64,000 bases of DNA, taken from contig JAMFSJ010000066.1 in the NCBI GenBank assembly GCA_026225255.1, positions 62,001-126,000 of the forward strand. Direction: 5' to 3'. How positions within the stretch are numbered: the stretch's first letter is position 1; each line of letters starts with the position of its first letter. The notes under the pieces are model-generated. The model saw nothing but the letters and a program-made list of their open reading frames with translations. It was not told where the DNA came from and searched no databases. Of this stretch, positions 36,762 through 46,459 are shown one piece after another. Source of the stretch: Methylacidimicrobium fagopyrum (GTDB lineage Bacteria > Verrucomicrobiota > Verrucomicrobiia > Limisphaerales > UBA11358). The position numbers were made by a program, and so were the translations under genes.

Positions 36762-39700
36762 TCATGATTTTGGCGGCGGTTCTTCCGGTTTCAAGCGCAC
36801 ACTTAATTTGATCATCGTGCCGCGGCCCGCTTCGCTGTGATATTCGACCGTGCCATCAATTTCTGCCAGCCGTTTTTTGAGATTCGTCAATCCGCTGCGG
36901 CTGGGCTCGTGGGTGCCCGCAGGCGACGGTTCAACGGGCCACGTAAAGCCTTTGCCGTTATCCTCGATGATGAGCGTCAATCGGTCGGCTTCCAGCTTGA
37001 GGCGCAACCAGACTTCGGTGGCTTGTGCATGCTTGACGATGTTGTTGAGCACTTCGCGCGTGGCGAGAAAAAGATTATGCCGGACCGTGGAACTGAAATA
37101 ACTGAACGGCAAAACGTCGGGTGCCTCGATGCGGCAGGAGATGTTGGCGAGCCGCAGAAAATCCTGCGCGGCTTTGCAGATGAAGACGAGGGATTGCTCG
37201 ACGGTTTCATTCTTGCGGCTGATGGCCCAAACCGTTTCATCGAGCGAACGGGTGAGGCTGCGCGCGGCGGCAAAAATTTCAGTCAAATTTTTCTGCGTTT
37301 CCACCGGCTCCTCCGTTTGCGTCTGGGCAAGGTCGCTCATCAACGCGATTTCCGTCAGGCCGGCACCGAGGTTATCGTGCAAATCGCGGGCGATGCGCTG
37401 ACGTTCTTCCTCCGTGGCGCGCTGGGCTTCGAGCAGCAACAAACGCCGGCGCAACCGTGCGCGCCCGACGTTCCACACGATGAACATCAACGTTCCCAAC
37501 ACGCCAATCGCAATCAGGGCGCGGATGGAATTGCGTTCCCACCAACGCGGCACAATTTCGATGGCGATGGGATGTTCGTTCGCCTGCCATGTGCCATCGG
37601 GATTGCTGGCCATGACGTTGAAGGTATAGTGGCCGGGCGGTAAATGATTGTAATCCGCCTCGCGCCGTTGCCCGGCATCCGTCCACGTGTCTTCCAAACC
37701 TTTGAGCTGATAACGAAAATGAGTAGCGGACGCGAGCAGGTTGGCCAGCGTGTATTGAAAGACCAATTGGCGCAGACCGGATTGGATGCGGATGATGCCA
37801 TCGTGGTCCGGTGTTTGCATGACGCCGTCGCCGGAAATTTCTTCGATGATCACCGGCCATTTGGTTTCTTTGCGCGCCAGCGTCGCCGGATCAAAAACCG
37901 CGACGCCGCTTTGATTCGGAAACCACAGGCGGCCATCGCTCGTGCGCGCCGCCACGGGTTGACCCCAGCCGGAACAAACCATGGAGCCGAGGCCGTCCGC
38001 AATAGTCAGGTGGCGGCCGAGCAGGGGATTATTGGCGTCTAACAAGGATATTTCCAACGAATCCCGCGAGCAGGTGAAGATGCCATTTGCCGTGCCCAGC
38101 CAAAACCGGCCGCGATCATCTTCCACGAGTGACAGCAGATAATCACTCGGCAGGCCGGATTGACTTTGCCATTGATGAATTTCGCCCTCGCGCAAACGGA
38201 ACAAACCTTGGCCGAACGTCGCGATCCAGAGCGCACCTTCCTGATCAAAAAATAAGGTGCGGATATCCGCGGTATCGACCGGCGAATGCGTGAGGTAAGG
38301 TTCAAATTTGTCACCCACTTGTCGCAACAATCCCGCGCCGCGGATGGCCAGCAAAATGCGCCCGTCCGCCGCCTGATTGATCGCGCAAACATCGCGTCCG
38401 GTAAGGCCGTCAGTGCGGTGAAAGATTTTTATTTGGTCGGCTTTAAGCCGCACTAAACCGCCGTTGCTGCCCACCCAAAGGTTGCCTTCGCGATCTTCAA
38501 ACAAGGATAGAAAAGCGCCGGCATTGACCGTGGTGATTTTTTTGAACTCGCCATTTTCCAGTCGAAATAAGCCGCCGCGCGCCGCCACCCAAAGATTCGT
38601 GTGCCGGTCTTCCAGCAGGCCGAAAACATGCGGTGCCGTCAGTCCCGGCAGTTGATCGTAATTGGTCCACGAGCCGTCGCGATAATGAAAAATGCCGCTG
38701 CCATACGTTCCCACCCAAACGCTGCCGTCGCGGCTGGCGCAAGCGGTCAGAACGACGTGTTGTTGCGGGTTGGGATTCGGATACAGCATGGTGATATCGC
38801 GCAGATGCGCGCGAAAAAGCTGGCCACCTTGCAAGCCGAACCACAGCGTGCCTTCCTGATCCCGAGTGCAAGCATTGACCGTGGTGTCAGTCATCGGGCC
38901 TTCGCGGGCGAGGGCATTCCACGTGCCGTTGGTGGCCCAGTGAAAAACGCCGCTGCCGCTGGTGGCGACCCAAAGTCCGCCCGCGCCGTCATCCAGTAAC
39001 GAACGGATGCTGGAACGGATGGAATCCTGCGGCCACGGATACGGCAAGGTGGGTTCAATCCATCCGCCATCTTTGAAACGGAAAACTTGTCCGCCTAAAA
39101 GTTGATCCACGAAAGTCGTCGCCGCCCACAGCTCGCCATTGCTGGTAGTGGCAATAGCGACCACCGATTCCGCGATCGGCAACGGTGGTGGGGCGATAAA
39201 TTGGTGACCATTCCAAACCATCAATTTGCCACCGGCGAGAATCCAGATTTGCCCGGCGGCAATTTGCACGCTCGTCACCGAATCATTTGGCAATCCATTC
39301 GTCTGCTTAAACGATTGCCAATTGCCTTGGTAATAACACCGCAAACCCACGCCCGCCGTGGCGATCCACACCGCGCCTTGCGCATCTTCGGCGAGCGCGT
39401 TGATTTTTTTACCGCCGGTGAGAGTGTTCGCAGCGATCTTTTGAAATTTCCCGTCGGTTCGGCGCAGCAAGTTTCCGGCTTCGGTGCCGACCCACAATTG
39501 GCCTTGATGATCCACCAATAAACTGGCGGCGCGATCTTCGGCGGGAACCGGAAATTGTCGCGCATTCAACGGCTGAAATTGATTGCCGTCAAAACGCACC
39601 AAGCCGAGATCGGTGGCGATCCAAAGAAAACCGTCGGGCGTGCGCGCGACGGCTTTGATGTCACCCCAGTTCAATCCGTCTTCGCTACTCCAACGGCGCA

Positions 39701-39827
39701 GAAGAAAATTATCCTGCGCGCACAATTCATTCAGCCCGCCGACCAGCCATAATCCGAGGAGCAGGCCGAGGGTGAAATAGTTTGAGCGCAGAAAAATCAG
39801 CGTCAGGCGCTGGATGATGGCTCGCAT
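36762..39827 (-). CDS. Sensor histidine kinase with Reg_prop propeller and Y_Y_Y domain
   Basis: 1,021 residues from the ATG at 39827, chosen because it opens a short basic stretch and signal/anchor (SNYFTLGLLLGLWLVGG...CAQ); the frame is open further upstream but polar. The periplasmic part is a string of two-component propeller repeats: W-S-x-E-DGL, GDIKAVARTPDGFLWIATD, LFEDREGNLWVGSNGGLVRL, LFFDQEGALWIATFGQGLFR. Y_Y_Y domain at about 690-755 (LEDTWTDAGQRREADYNHLP). One membrane helix at 767-788, then HisKA_3 (RIARDLHDNLGAGLTEIALM, His817) and the ATPase domain (IIEDNGKGF, RSGLTNLKKRL). This resembles the sensor half of Bacteroidota hybrid two-component systems that recognise glycan fragments, here split from its regulator. 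Confidence 0.94.
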   Translation of the reverse strand: MRAIIQRLTLIFLRSNYFTLGLLLGLWLVGGLNELCAQDNFLLRRWSSEDGLNWGDIKAVARTPDGFLWIATDLGLVRFDGNQFQPLNARQFPVPAEDRAASLLVDHQGQLWVGTEAGNLLRRTDGKFQKIAANTLTGGKKINALAEDAQGAVWIATAGVGLRCYYQGNWQSFKQTNGLPNDSVTSVQIAAGQIWILAGGKLMVWNGHQFIAPPPLPIAESVVAIATTSNGELWAATTFVDQLLGGQVFRFKDGGWIEPTLPYPWPQDSIRSSIRSLLDDGAGGLWVATSGSGVFHWATNGTWNALAREGPMTDTTVNACTRDQEGTLWFGLQGGQLFRAHLRDITMLYPNPNPQQHVVLTACASRDGSVWVGTYGSGIFHYRDGSWTNYDQLPGLTAPHVFGLLEDRHTNLWVAARGGLFRLENGEFKKITTVNAGAFLSLFEDREGNLWVGSNGGLVRLKADQIKIFHRTDGLTGRDVCAINQAADGRILLAIRGAGLLRQVGDKFEPYLTHSPVDTADIRTLFFDQEGALWIATFGQGLFRLREGEIHQWQSQSGLPSDYLLSLVEDDRGRFWLGTANGIFTCSRDSLEISLLDANNPLLGRHLTIADGLGSMVCSGWGQPVAARTSDGRLWFPNQSGVAVFDPATLARKETKWPVIIEEISGDGVMQTPDHDGIIRIQSGLRQLVFQYTLANLLASATHFRYQLKGLEDTWTDAGQRREADYNHLPPGHYTFNVMASNPDGTWQANEHPIAIEIVPRWWERNSIRALIAIGVLGTLMFIVWNVGRARLRRRLLLLEAQRATEEERQRIARDLHDNLGAGLTEIALMSDLAQTQTEEPVETQKNLTEIFAAARSLTRSLDETVWAISRKNETVEQSLVFICKAAQDFLRLANISCRIEAPDVLPFSYFSSTVRHNLFLATREVLNNIVKHAQATEVWLRLKLEADRLTLIIEDNGKGFTWPVEPSPAGTHEPSRSGLTNLKKRLAEIDGTVEYHSEAGRGTMIKLSVRLKPEEPPPKS

Positions 39828-40166
39828 CTTGGCGGCAAGATTAGCGGCAGGGAGTCTGTTTGAGCCAGCCAAAAGCTCCCGGCAATCCTCGGCAGTTTTG
39901 CCGATACATTTAGCTGCTGGCGGCGTGATATGTTTTAGCCGCGTTTCAAGGAAACGTTTGTTTCCAATGGCCGCCGCTCGTGGCCCAATCAAAGATGAAT
40001 CAGTTTCACGATAAATTTAATCGCATGACTTGTGTGAAAAGGACGCAGTTTGAAAATACTTATTCCGGTTCTGATCAGCGACCGGAGGAAGATAATTTGC
40101 GTCCTCCAGTTTTACGTCTCCTTTCCAATCAGCCTTAACCTATTTCAACTAAAAACATCCATTCAA
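39828..40166. other. 339-bp divergent regulatory region between kinase and giant strand-repeat gene
   Basis: No gene seen. It contains the palindrome TCGGCAGTTTTGCCGA (39889-39904), a nearby direct half-repeat CGGCAATCCTCGGCA, and a small dyad GTTTC-AAG-GAAAC (about 39946-39958). Promoters for both cassette B arms must lie here, making it the natural target for the cassette B regulator. Confidence 0.6.
39889..39904. promoter_or_regulatory. Palindrome TCGGCAGTTTTGCCGA upstream of sensor kinase gene
   Basis: Differs by one base from the site at 36714-36729. It is 62 bp before the kinase ATG and about 260 bp before the divergent secreted-protein gene. Confidence 0.5.
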
Positions 40167-43100
40167 ATGAAAACTCAATTGTCCGTTTCCGGTCGAAATC
40201 GTATCCGCAATTTATTATGTGTGACTGCGATCGCTTTGTCGTGGGGAGCGCAAGTGCAGGCGCAGCAAACCGATACTTGGAACGGCGGCGGCACGGATAA
40301 CTTCTGGGGCACGGCGGCCAATTGGGGCGGCACCGCTCCGAACGTGGCGGGCGATAATTTGATTTTTTCCGGTAGTGCCAGACCGAGCAATACGAACAAT
40401 TTAGTGACGTCAGTCGGCTGGATTAAATTGAATCCTTCCACGGCGATGACTTTTTCCGGTAGCGCGTTGACCAATAATTTAGGGTTCACGAATGTCACCC
40501 AAAATAACACGTGGAATATACCGACCACGCTGGGCGGCAATGTGAACTTCAATGTGGCGTCCGGTTTGACGCTGACCATGGCGGGCGTGGTCTCCGGCGG
40601 TGTGGGTTCCAGTCTCATGCAAACCGGCCCCGGCACGCTGGTGTTGAACAATATCACCAATAATACATTCACTAGTCCGGTAGTAGTGTCATCTGGCAGC
40701 ACGCTGCAATTGAGCACGCTTACCGCCAATCAGAATTATAATTTCCCCAGCAGCAGCATTTCGTTGAATAGTGCCACGCTGTATTTCAATGGCAGCAGCG
40801 GCGGAACGGCGCTCCACACTTATAATTTTCCTAATCTGACGGGACCGATTGCTTCGACGAATTCCACGGTGAAATTTACCTCCAGCAATACCACCACCAA
40901 AGCCTTGAATGCGGCGCTTGATTTTGAAGGCGTCAATACCATTCTCTATACCAGCGGCAGTTTCACCCATACGATCAATTTTAACGGAAAGATCATCGGC
41001 AACGGAACGTTGACCTTTAATTATACCGGCAGTCCATCAACGCGAAACGTCAATTTCAACACGAATGGTAATAACTACTCGGGAACCATAACTTTCAACG
41101 CGGTTTCGCTCGGCACCGGCGGCAACACCATTAACCTGAAATATCCCTTGGGGACACCGGCTTATGTCCTCTCCACTAATTGGACGATGCTGGTTTCTAC
41201 GAACGCCTTGGACACGGCCACGGCGGTCAGCTTGGTGGGCACCAATGTCAATTTGAAATGGTCGCAGAGCCAGTTCGGTTGGAGCAATTCGGCGGCGGCA
41301 CTCGCGGTCAATGCCGGCACGGTGACCTTTGGCAATACTGGGCCCACGAATGGGAATATCTCCATCGGTAATTTGTCCGGCACCGGCTTCGGTGGTGTCA
41401 TCACCAACGCCGGCACGAACATCACATTGTTCACCGTCAATCAAACCAGCGATGCCACGTTTGCCGGCACGATCGCGGACAATAGCGTTGCGCTCTTGAC
41501 CTTGGTAAAAAATGGCGCGTCCACTTTGACCTTGGCGGGAACCAACACTTACGCCGGTTCGACGACGATCAACGCCGGTGGCGTGCAAGTGAATGGGGCG
41601 TTGGCCAGTCCGACGGTGACGGTGAATTCCGGTGGCTCGCTCGGCGGTATCGGCTCGGTGACGGGCGCAACGACGATCAATGATGGCGGCGCAATCTATC
41701 AGACGGGCAGCAGCCCGCTGACCTTGAACACACTTACGCTGGGCGCAAGTCCGACGGATAACTTGACCCTGACGTTGACCGGTGATGGCACGACGATCCC
41801 GAGTTATGTGGCGGTCACGGGTGCTTTGGCCAATAACGGCAAAGTGACGGTGAATGTCATTGGCGCGTTGCCAACCACGGTGAATGCGACTTACACCTTG
41901 ATGACCTATCCGGGCACGGTGAGCGGCACGGGAACATTTGTGGTAGGTGCTTTGACTTCCGGCGTGCTGGGTTACATCACGAATAACACGGCGGCGTCCG
42001 CCATCCAATTGGTGGTCACCGGTTCTGATTATCTGCTATGGAAAGGTTCACCGGCGAATAACTGGGATTTGTCCGGCGCGAACAACTGGATTCTCGGCAG
42101 CAGCGGATTGCCCACCGGCTATCAGAATGGCGAACTGGTCACGTTTGATGATACCGCGGCTAATTTTACCGTGAATCTCGCGGCTTCCGTGACGCCCGGC
42201 GGCATCGTGGTGAGTAACGCAAATAATTACACCCTCAACGGCAGCGGAAAAATCACCGGCACAACGACGTTGACCAAGAGTGGCACGGGCACCTTGACCC
42301 TCACGACGACGAATAATTTCTCATCGCCCACCACGATCAGCGGCGGCACGGTGCAGTTGGGTGATGGCACCGCGAATAACGGCAGTGTGAGCAGCAGCAT
42401 TGTTGATAACGGCGCCTTGGTGTTTGCGAATCCAGGCAATCAAACTTACGCCGGCAGCGTCAGCGGTTCGGGCACAGTCACCAAGCAAGCGGCCGGGGCG
42501 TTGACGGTTTCTGGAAATAATATTTACGACGGCGCAACGACCATCAGCGGCGGCACTTTTATTGCCGGTAGCACCAACGCCTTGGGCAGCACGGTTGGCG
42601 CGACGACGGTCAGCGGCGGCACGCTCGATGTGAATGGTCAAAACTTGGGCACGGAAAGCGTTAACATTTCCGGCACCGGCCTCGGCGGCAATGGGGCGGT
42701 GATCAACAACGGCGCGGTGCAATTGAACGCGTTGCAAAATCTGGCATTGAATAGCGCGGCGACCATCGGTGGCTCCAATCGCTGGGATGTGCGGGCAAAC
42801 GGTGCGGGCGCGAACTTGAATCTCAATGGCGCTACGTTGACCAAGATTGGAACGAACGACATCGCGCTGGTCAGCGTGACGGTTTCTGACGGAAATATCG
42901 TAGTGAACCAAGGTCGGTTTGGTTTGCAGTTGGGCACGATTTTCCCTGCTGGTCTCGGTCAGATCACGGTGAATCCCGCCGGCACGTTGTGGGTCGGTGA
43001 TTTCGGCACGCCGTTGCAAGTCAGCCAGCCGATTGTATTGAATGGCGGTTTGATCCAGGCGGATTCCGGAACGACCGCAACTTTGGGCAGCCCAATCATG

Positions 43101-45368
43101 CTGGCGACGAACAGCGCGATTTATGCAAGTGTGCCGATCACCTTGAGCCAACCGATCAGCGGCACGGGCTTACTGACTAAGACCGGCACTTCGACATTGA
43201 TCTTGGATAACCCGACGAATACATGGACCGGCGGTTTGATCATCGCCGCTGGCACGTTGCAATTAGGCAACAACGACAACAACGGTTCTTTGCCGCCCAC
43301 CATCGCCGTGGTGACGAATAACGGCGTGCTCGCTTACAGTCAAACGACGGACTTTACCTTCACGCAACCGATGGTCGGCACTGGCGGCCTAGGGCAATAC
43401 GGTCCGAACACGATCACGATCACCAACCAGCAGAGTTATACCGGGAGCACCGTGTTGCAGAACGGCACGTTGCGCTTGGCGGCGGGCAACAACACATTGT
43501 CGAACGCAACAGGGTTGAGCTTCACCGGCGGCTCCACGTTGGATATGGGAACCAATTCGCAAACCGTTTCGGGGCTGACATTAAGCGGCAACGGAACGGC
43601 CAATGTGCTGAGTTCCGGAACATTGAATGTGAGCGGGGCTTCGCCAGCGCAGTTGGGTTCAACGGGCGCAACCGCGCCGGTCTTGAATCTCACAGCCCTG
43701 AATAGTTTTAGCTACAACGGACCTTTGAATGAATTCAGCGTCGGTGCGCCCGCGACCGGATTGGCCGGTCAGCCCGCCGCCGCGAACGGCAGTGGCACGG
43801 TCAACTTCGCTCTGACAAACACGATTACGGCCGGCCAATTTGGAGTCGCGGACCAAGGTGGTTATCCCGGTTATACCAGCACGGGAATCGCGAGCTTGGG
43901 ACAGGTGAACACCATCAATGCGGATACCGTCGCGGTCGGTTATGCCAATACCGGCTATATCCCTACGGGAACATTAAATTATCAATCTAGTGTCGCTAGC
44001 CCTTCGCTGGTGCTTCGCAATGCTGCCGGCACGGGGCGGGCAAATGTTTACTTGGGTTACGAGAGTGGTTCCAGTTATACCATCATCGCCAAGGGTATCG
44101 TGGATTTATATACCGTCGGCAGCGGAGCGAGCACGCTGGATGCGTTGGTGGGAACGATGGTTCTTGGCCAGCACAATTTGGTGACGGCCAATCAAGCGTT
44201 TGCGATCACGGGACAGTTCGCCATGGGCCTCGGCATTTTGGATGCGACCAGCATTATCTTAGGCCAGAAAACCTACAGTGGCGGTCTGACGGGCAGCTCT
44301 GTTTTGGGTCAATTCGTATTGCTCGGTGGCACGGTTAAAGTGAAAACAATGTTGCTGGGTGACCAGCAATTCACCAACGGTCCCACGGTCACGGGCGAGT
44401 TTGATTTCACCAGCGGCACGTTGCAGGCCGGCACGATCAACGCCGGCGTCGGCAATGCGACCCGGACGTTCAACTGGACTTCCGGCACGATTCAAAATTA
44501 CGACGCCAGCACGGATCTTGCGATCAATGGCTTAAATCTGACTTTGGGCAGTGGTCCGCTGGCCTTCAACATCGGCACCGGCCGATTGGGCACGATTGCG
44601 AGCTCGCTGAACGGCAACACGCCGATCACTCAAACCGGCAGCGGCACGCTCGTCTTAAGCGGAAATAATTCCGGTTATAGCGGCGCCTTGGCCAATCAAG
44701 CGGGTGCGATCTATATCAATGGCCCGTTATCCGGATCCGTTGAAGCTTTCGCCAGCACCACCGTCGGCGGCAGTAATAGCGTTACTTCCGTGCAAGTGGA
44801 TAATGGTGCCACCGTGCAAGCGGGTGATCTTACCGGTGCGGGCACGTTGACGGCCAATACGCTGAGCTTGGGCGTCGCGAGCACCGACCTTACTCAAAGC
44901 CGATTCAATCTGGCGGCGGGCGGTTTGATCACGGCCAACTCACTCACGGTGAATGGCACCAATATCGTGAACCTTACCGGCGCGCCGGTGCCGGTGGGAA
45001 CGAATAATCTGATTCTTTACAGCGGTTCCATCGGCGGCAACGGCATCAATGGATTCAAATTAGGATCGTTGCCGGGAGCGATGACGGGGTATCTGCAGAA
45101 TAATCCTGGCGTGGCGGTTCAATTGGTAGTGACCAGCAGTGTGAACACAACTCCGCCCACCCTCACTGCCACCGTCAGCGGCAACACGTTGAATTTGAGC
45201 TGGCCGGCGGATCATTTGGGTTGGCGGTTGCTGGCACAGACCAACTCACTGAGCACTGGTCTCGGCACCAACTGGGTCACCGTGCCGGGTTCGATGGGCA
45301 CGACTTCGCAATCACTTACGATTGATCCGGCGGCACCGACCGTATTCTTCCGTCTCGTATATCCCTGA
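40167..45368 (+). CDS. Giant secreted protein with autotransporter-associated beta-strand repeats
   Basis: 1,733 residues from the ATG at 40167 (signal peptide ending ALSWGAQVQAQ-QT). An opening TDTWNGGGTDNFWGTAANWGG is typical of this family. At least seven strand repeats of the form L-x-K-x-G-x-G-T-L-x-L...Y-x-G-x-T-x-I-x-x-G-x-L are seen near residues 150, 446, 702, 771, 1002, 1075 and 1487, for example LTKSGTGTLTLTTTNNFSSP. The mature protein is Gly/Thr/Asn/Ser-rich and should form a long beta-helix. There is no autotransporter barrel; instead it ends in a module LNLSWPADHLGWRLLAQTN to FFRLVYP, shared in outline with two other giants here. Adhesion or glycan binding is inferred. It is divergent from the sensor kinase and six bases ahead of a pseudopilin gene. 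Confidence 0.9.
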   Translation: MKTQLSVSGRNRIRNLLCVTAIALSWGAQVQAQQTDTWNGGGTDNFWGTAANWGGTAPNVAGDNLIFSGSARPSNTNNLVTSVGWIKLNPSTAMTFSGSALTNNLGFTNVTQNNTWNIPTTLGGNVNFNVASGLTLTMAGVVSGGVGSSLMQTGPGTLVLNNITNNTFTSPVVVSSGSTLQLSTLTANQNYNFPSSSISLNSATLYFNGSSGGTALHTYNFPNLTGPIASTNSTVKFTSSNTTTKALNAALDFEGVNTILYTSGSFTHTINFNGKIIGNGTLTFNYTGSPSTRNVNFNTNGNNYSGTITFNAVSLGTGGNTINLKYPLGTPAYVLSTNWTMLVSTNALDTATAVSLVGTNVNLKWSQSQFGWSNSAAALAVNAGTVTFGNTGPTNGNISIGNLSGTGFGGVITNAGTNITLFTVNQTSDATFAGTIADNSVALLTLVKNGASTLTLAGTNTYAGSTTINAGGVQVNGALASPTVTVNSGGSLGGIGSVTGATTINDGGAIYQTGSSPLTLNTLTLGASPTDNLTLTLTGDGTTIPSYVAVTGALANNGKVTVNVIGALPTTVNATYTLMTYPGTVSGTGTFVVGALTSGVLGYITNNTAASAIQLVVTGSDYLLWKGSPANNWDLSGANNWILGSSGLPTGYQNGELVTFDDTAANFTVNLAASVTPGGIVVSNANNYTLNGSGKITGTTTLTKSGTGTLTLTTTNNFSSPTTISGGTVQLGDGTANNGSVSSSIVDNGALVFANPGNQTYAGSVSGSGTVTKQAAGALTVSGNNIYDGATTISGGTFIAGSTNALGSTVGATTVSGGTLDVNGQNLGTESVNISGTGLGGNGAVINNGAVQLNALQNLALNSAATIGGSNRWDVRANGAGANLNLNGATLTKIGTNDIALVSVTVSDGNIVVNQGRFGLQLGTIFPAGLGQITVNPAGTLWVGDFGTPLQVSQPIVLNGGLIQADSGTTATLGSPIMLATNSAIYASVPITLSQPISGTGLLTKTGTSTLILDNPTNTWTGGLIIAAGTLQLGNNDNNGSLPPTIAVVTNNGVLAYSQTTDFTFTQPMVGTGGLGQYGPNTITITNQQSYTGSTVLQNGTLRLAAGNNTLSNATGLSFTGGSTLDMGTNSQTVSGLTLSGNGTANVLSSGTLNVSGASPAQLGSTGATAPVLNLTALNSFSYNGPLNEFSVGAPATGLAGQPAAANGSGTVNFALTNTITAGQFGVADQGGYPGYTSTGIASLGQVNTINADTVAVGYANTGYIPTGTLNYQSSVASPSLVLRNAAGTGRANVYLGYESGSSYTIIAKGIVDLYTVGSGASTLDALVGTMVLGQHNLVTANQAFAITGQFAMGLGILDATSIILGQKTYSGGLTGSSVLGQFVLLGGTVKVKTMLLGDQQFTNGPTVTGEFDFTSGTLQAGTINAGVGNATRTFNWTSGTIQNYDASTDLAINGLNLTLGSGPLAFNIGTGRLGTIASSLNGNTPITQTGSGTLVLSGNNSGYSGALANQAGAIYINGPLSGSVEAFASTTVGGSNSVTSVQVDNGATVQAGDLTGAGTLTANTLSLGVASTDLTQSRFNLAAGGLITANSLTVNGTNIVNLTGAPVPVGTNNLILYSGSIGGNGINGFKLGSLPGAMTGYLQNNPGVAVQLVVTSSVNTTPPTLTATVSGNTLNLSWPADHLGWRLLAQTNSLSTGLGTNWVTVPGSMGTTSQSLTIDPAAPTVFFRLVYP

Positions 45369-45374
45369 TCAGAA

Positions 45375-46376
45375 ATGGAATCAAACCAGACCATGAAATC
45401 CAAAAAGAGTGGGCTATTCGTCAAAAATGAGATGAAAAAAATATCGAAAATAAATTCGTTAGCGGTCGGCAAACAAACCGTAGGTTTCACCTTGATTGAG
45501 CTTTTGGTGGTGATCGCGATCATAGCGATTTTGGCGGCGATGTTATTGCCGGCCTTGTCCAAGGCTAAATTAAAGGCGTATCAGGCGAATTGTTTGAACA
45601 ATGAGAAACAATTGGTTTTGGCCTGGCGGATGTTTGCGGATGATAATGGCGAATCGATTGTGGGTTTTGTCACGCAAGTGGCGCCGACTCCCGGCCCCGA
45701 TGGCGCCGCCCAAGTCTGGCGCACCGCGCCGGATTTCATTTCACCGGGCATCAGCTTGAGCACGCAGCAAGGATTTATCAATGCGACGGAAATGGGTTAT
45801 CGGCAACCCTCTTCGCCTTTGGCGGGGCCATTTGGCGGCGGTGGGACGATCGCCGGGCCCCTTTATCAATACGCACCCAATGCCCATATTATCCACTGCC
45901 CGGGCGACACCCGCGCCAATTTGCCCGTCAATGGCAGTGCAGACGGTTCAGGGTTTTCTTGGGCCAGTTATTCGGGGGTGTATCAATTGAACGGGGGCGC
46001 GGCGACGACAGAGTATCCGATTAAGAAAGCGACTCAAGTGATCCATCCCTCTGATAAGTTTGTATTCGTGGAAGAATGTGATCCACGTGGCGATAATGAA
46101 AATGGTTGGAAGATGAACGGACCTGTTTCCTCTGATCCAGCTTCAGCCTATACCGTATTGGATTCCCCGGCGGCTTATCATGGCAGTTCTAGCACCTTTA
46201 ATTTTGCCGATGGACATGTTGAAGCGCATAAATGGCAGACGGGTGCAATGGTGGCTTATTGTCTGAGCATGAATCCGAGCAAATATGGTAGCGCCTTGCA
46301 AACGGCTATCACCTCGGGCGGCAATACCGATCAGGCGTGGCTCTCATTTCATTATCCAACTCAGGCGAACCCCTAA
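45375..46376 (+). CDS. Type II secretion/type IV pseudopilin-like protein (DUF1559-like)
   Basis: 333 residues from the first ATG; in-frame ATGs at 45393 and 45432 are also possible, the last giving a more usual leader ([18 protein letters not shown]). The processing site is G^[18 protein letters not shown] with Glu at +5. Downstream are [36 protein letters not shown] and the C-terminal motif [17 protein letters not shown], classical for these proteins. Only six bases separate it from the stop of the giant strand-repeat gene, so the two are co-translated. A fucosidase gene follows after 83 bp. Its role is probably in surface display or export of its partner, by inference from this repeated pairing. 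Confidence 0.9.
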   Translation: MESNQTMKSKKSGLFVKNEMKKISKINSLAVGKQTVGFTLIELLVVIAIIAILAAMLLPALSKAKLKAYQANCLNNEKQLVLAWRMFADDNGESIVGFVTQVAPTPGPDGAAQVWRTAPDFISPGISLSTQQGFINATEMGYRQPSSPLAGPFGGGGTIAGPLYQYAPNAHIIHCPGDTRANLPVNGSADGSGFSWASYSGVYQLNGGAATTEYPIKKATQVIHPSDKFVFVEECDPRGDNENGWKMNGPVSSDPASAYTVLDSPAAYHGSSSTFNFADGHVEAHKWQTGAMVAYCLSMNPSKYGSALQTAITSGGNTDQAWLSFHYPTQANP

Positions 46377-46459
46377 CCATTCTCCGCTAAAGAAACAGAC
46401 ATCTGATTCGGTATCCGTAATAATATTTCGTTGAACATGATGGTGCGCGGCAATTTTGT

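Noticed and set aside
41037..42008. 323-codon open frame antisense to the strand-repeat giant
   Set aside because: Low-complexity Arg/His/Gln composition typical of shadow frames; the opposite frame carries the family repeats.
40167..45368. CRISPR-like or tandem DNA array inside the strand-repeat giant gene
   Set aside because: The repeats are degenerate at DNA level, irregularly spaced and in frame, so they are protein repeats.
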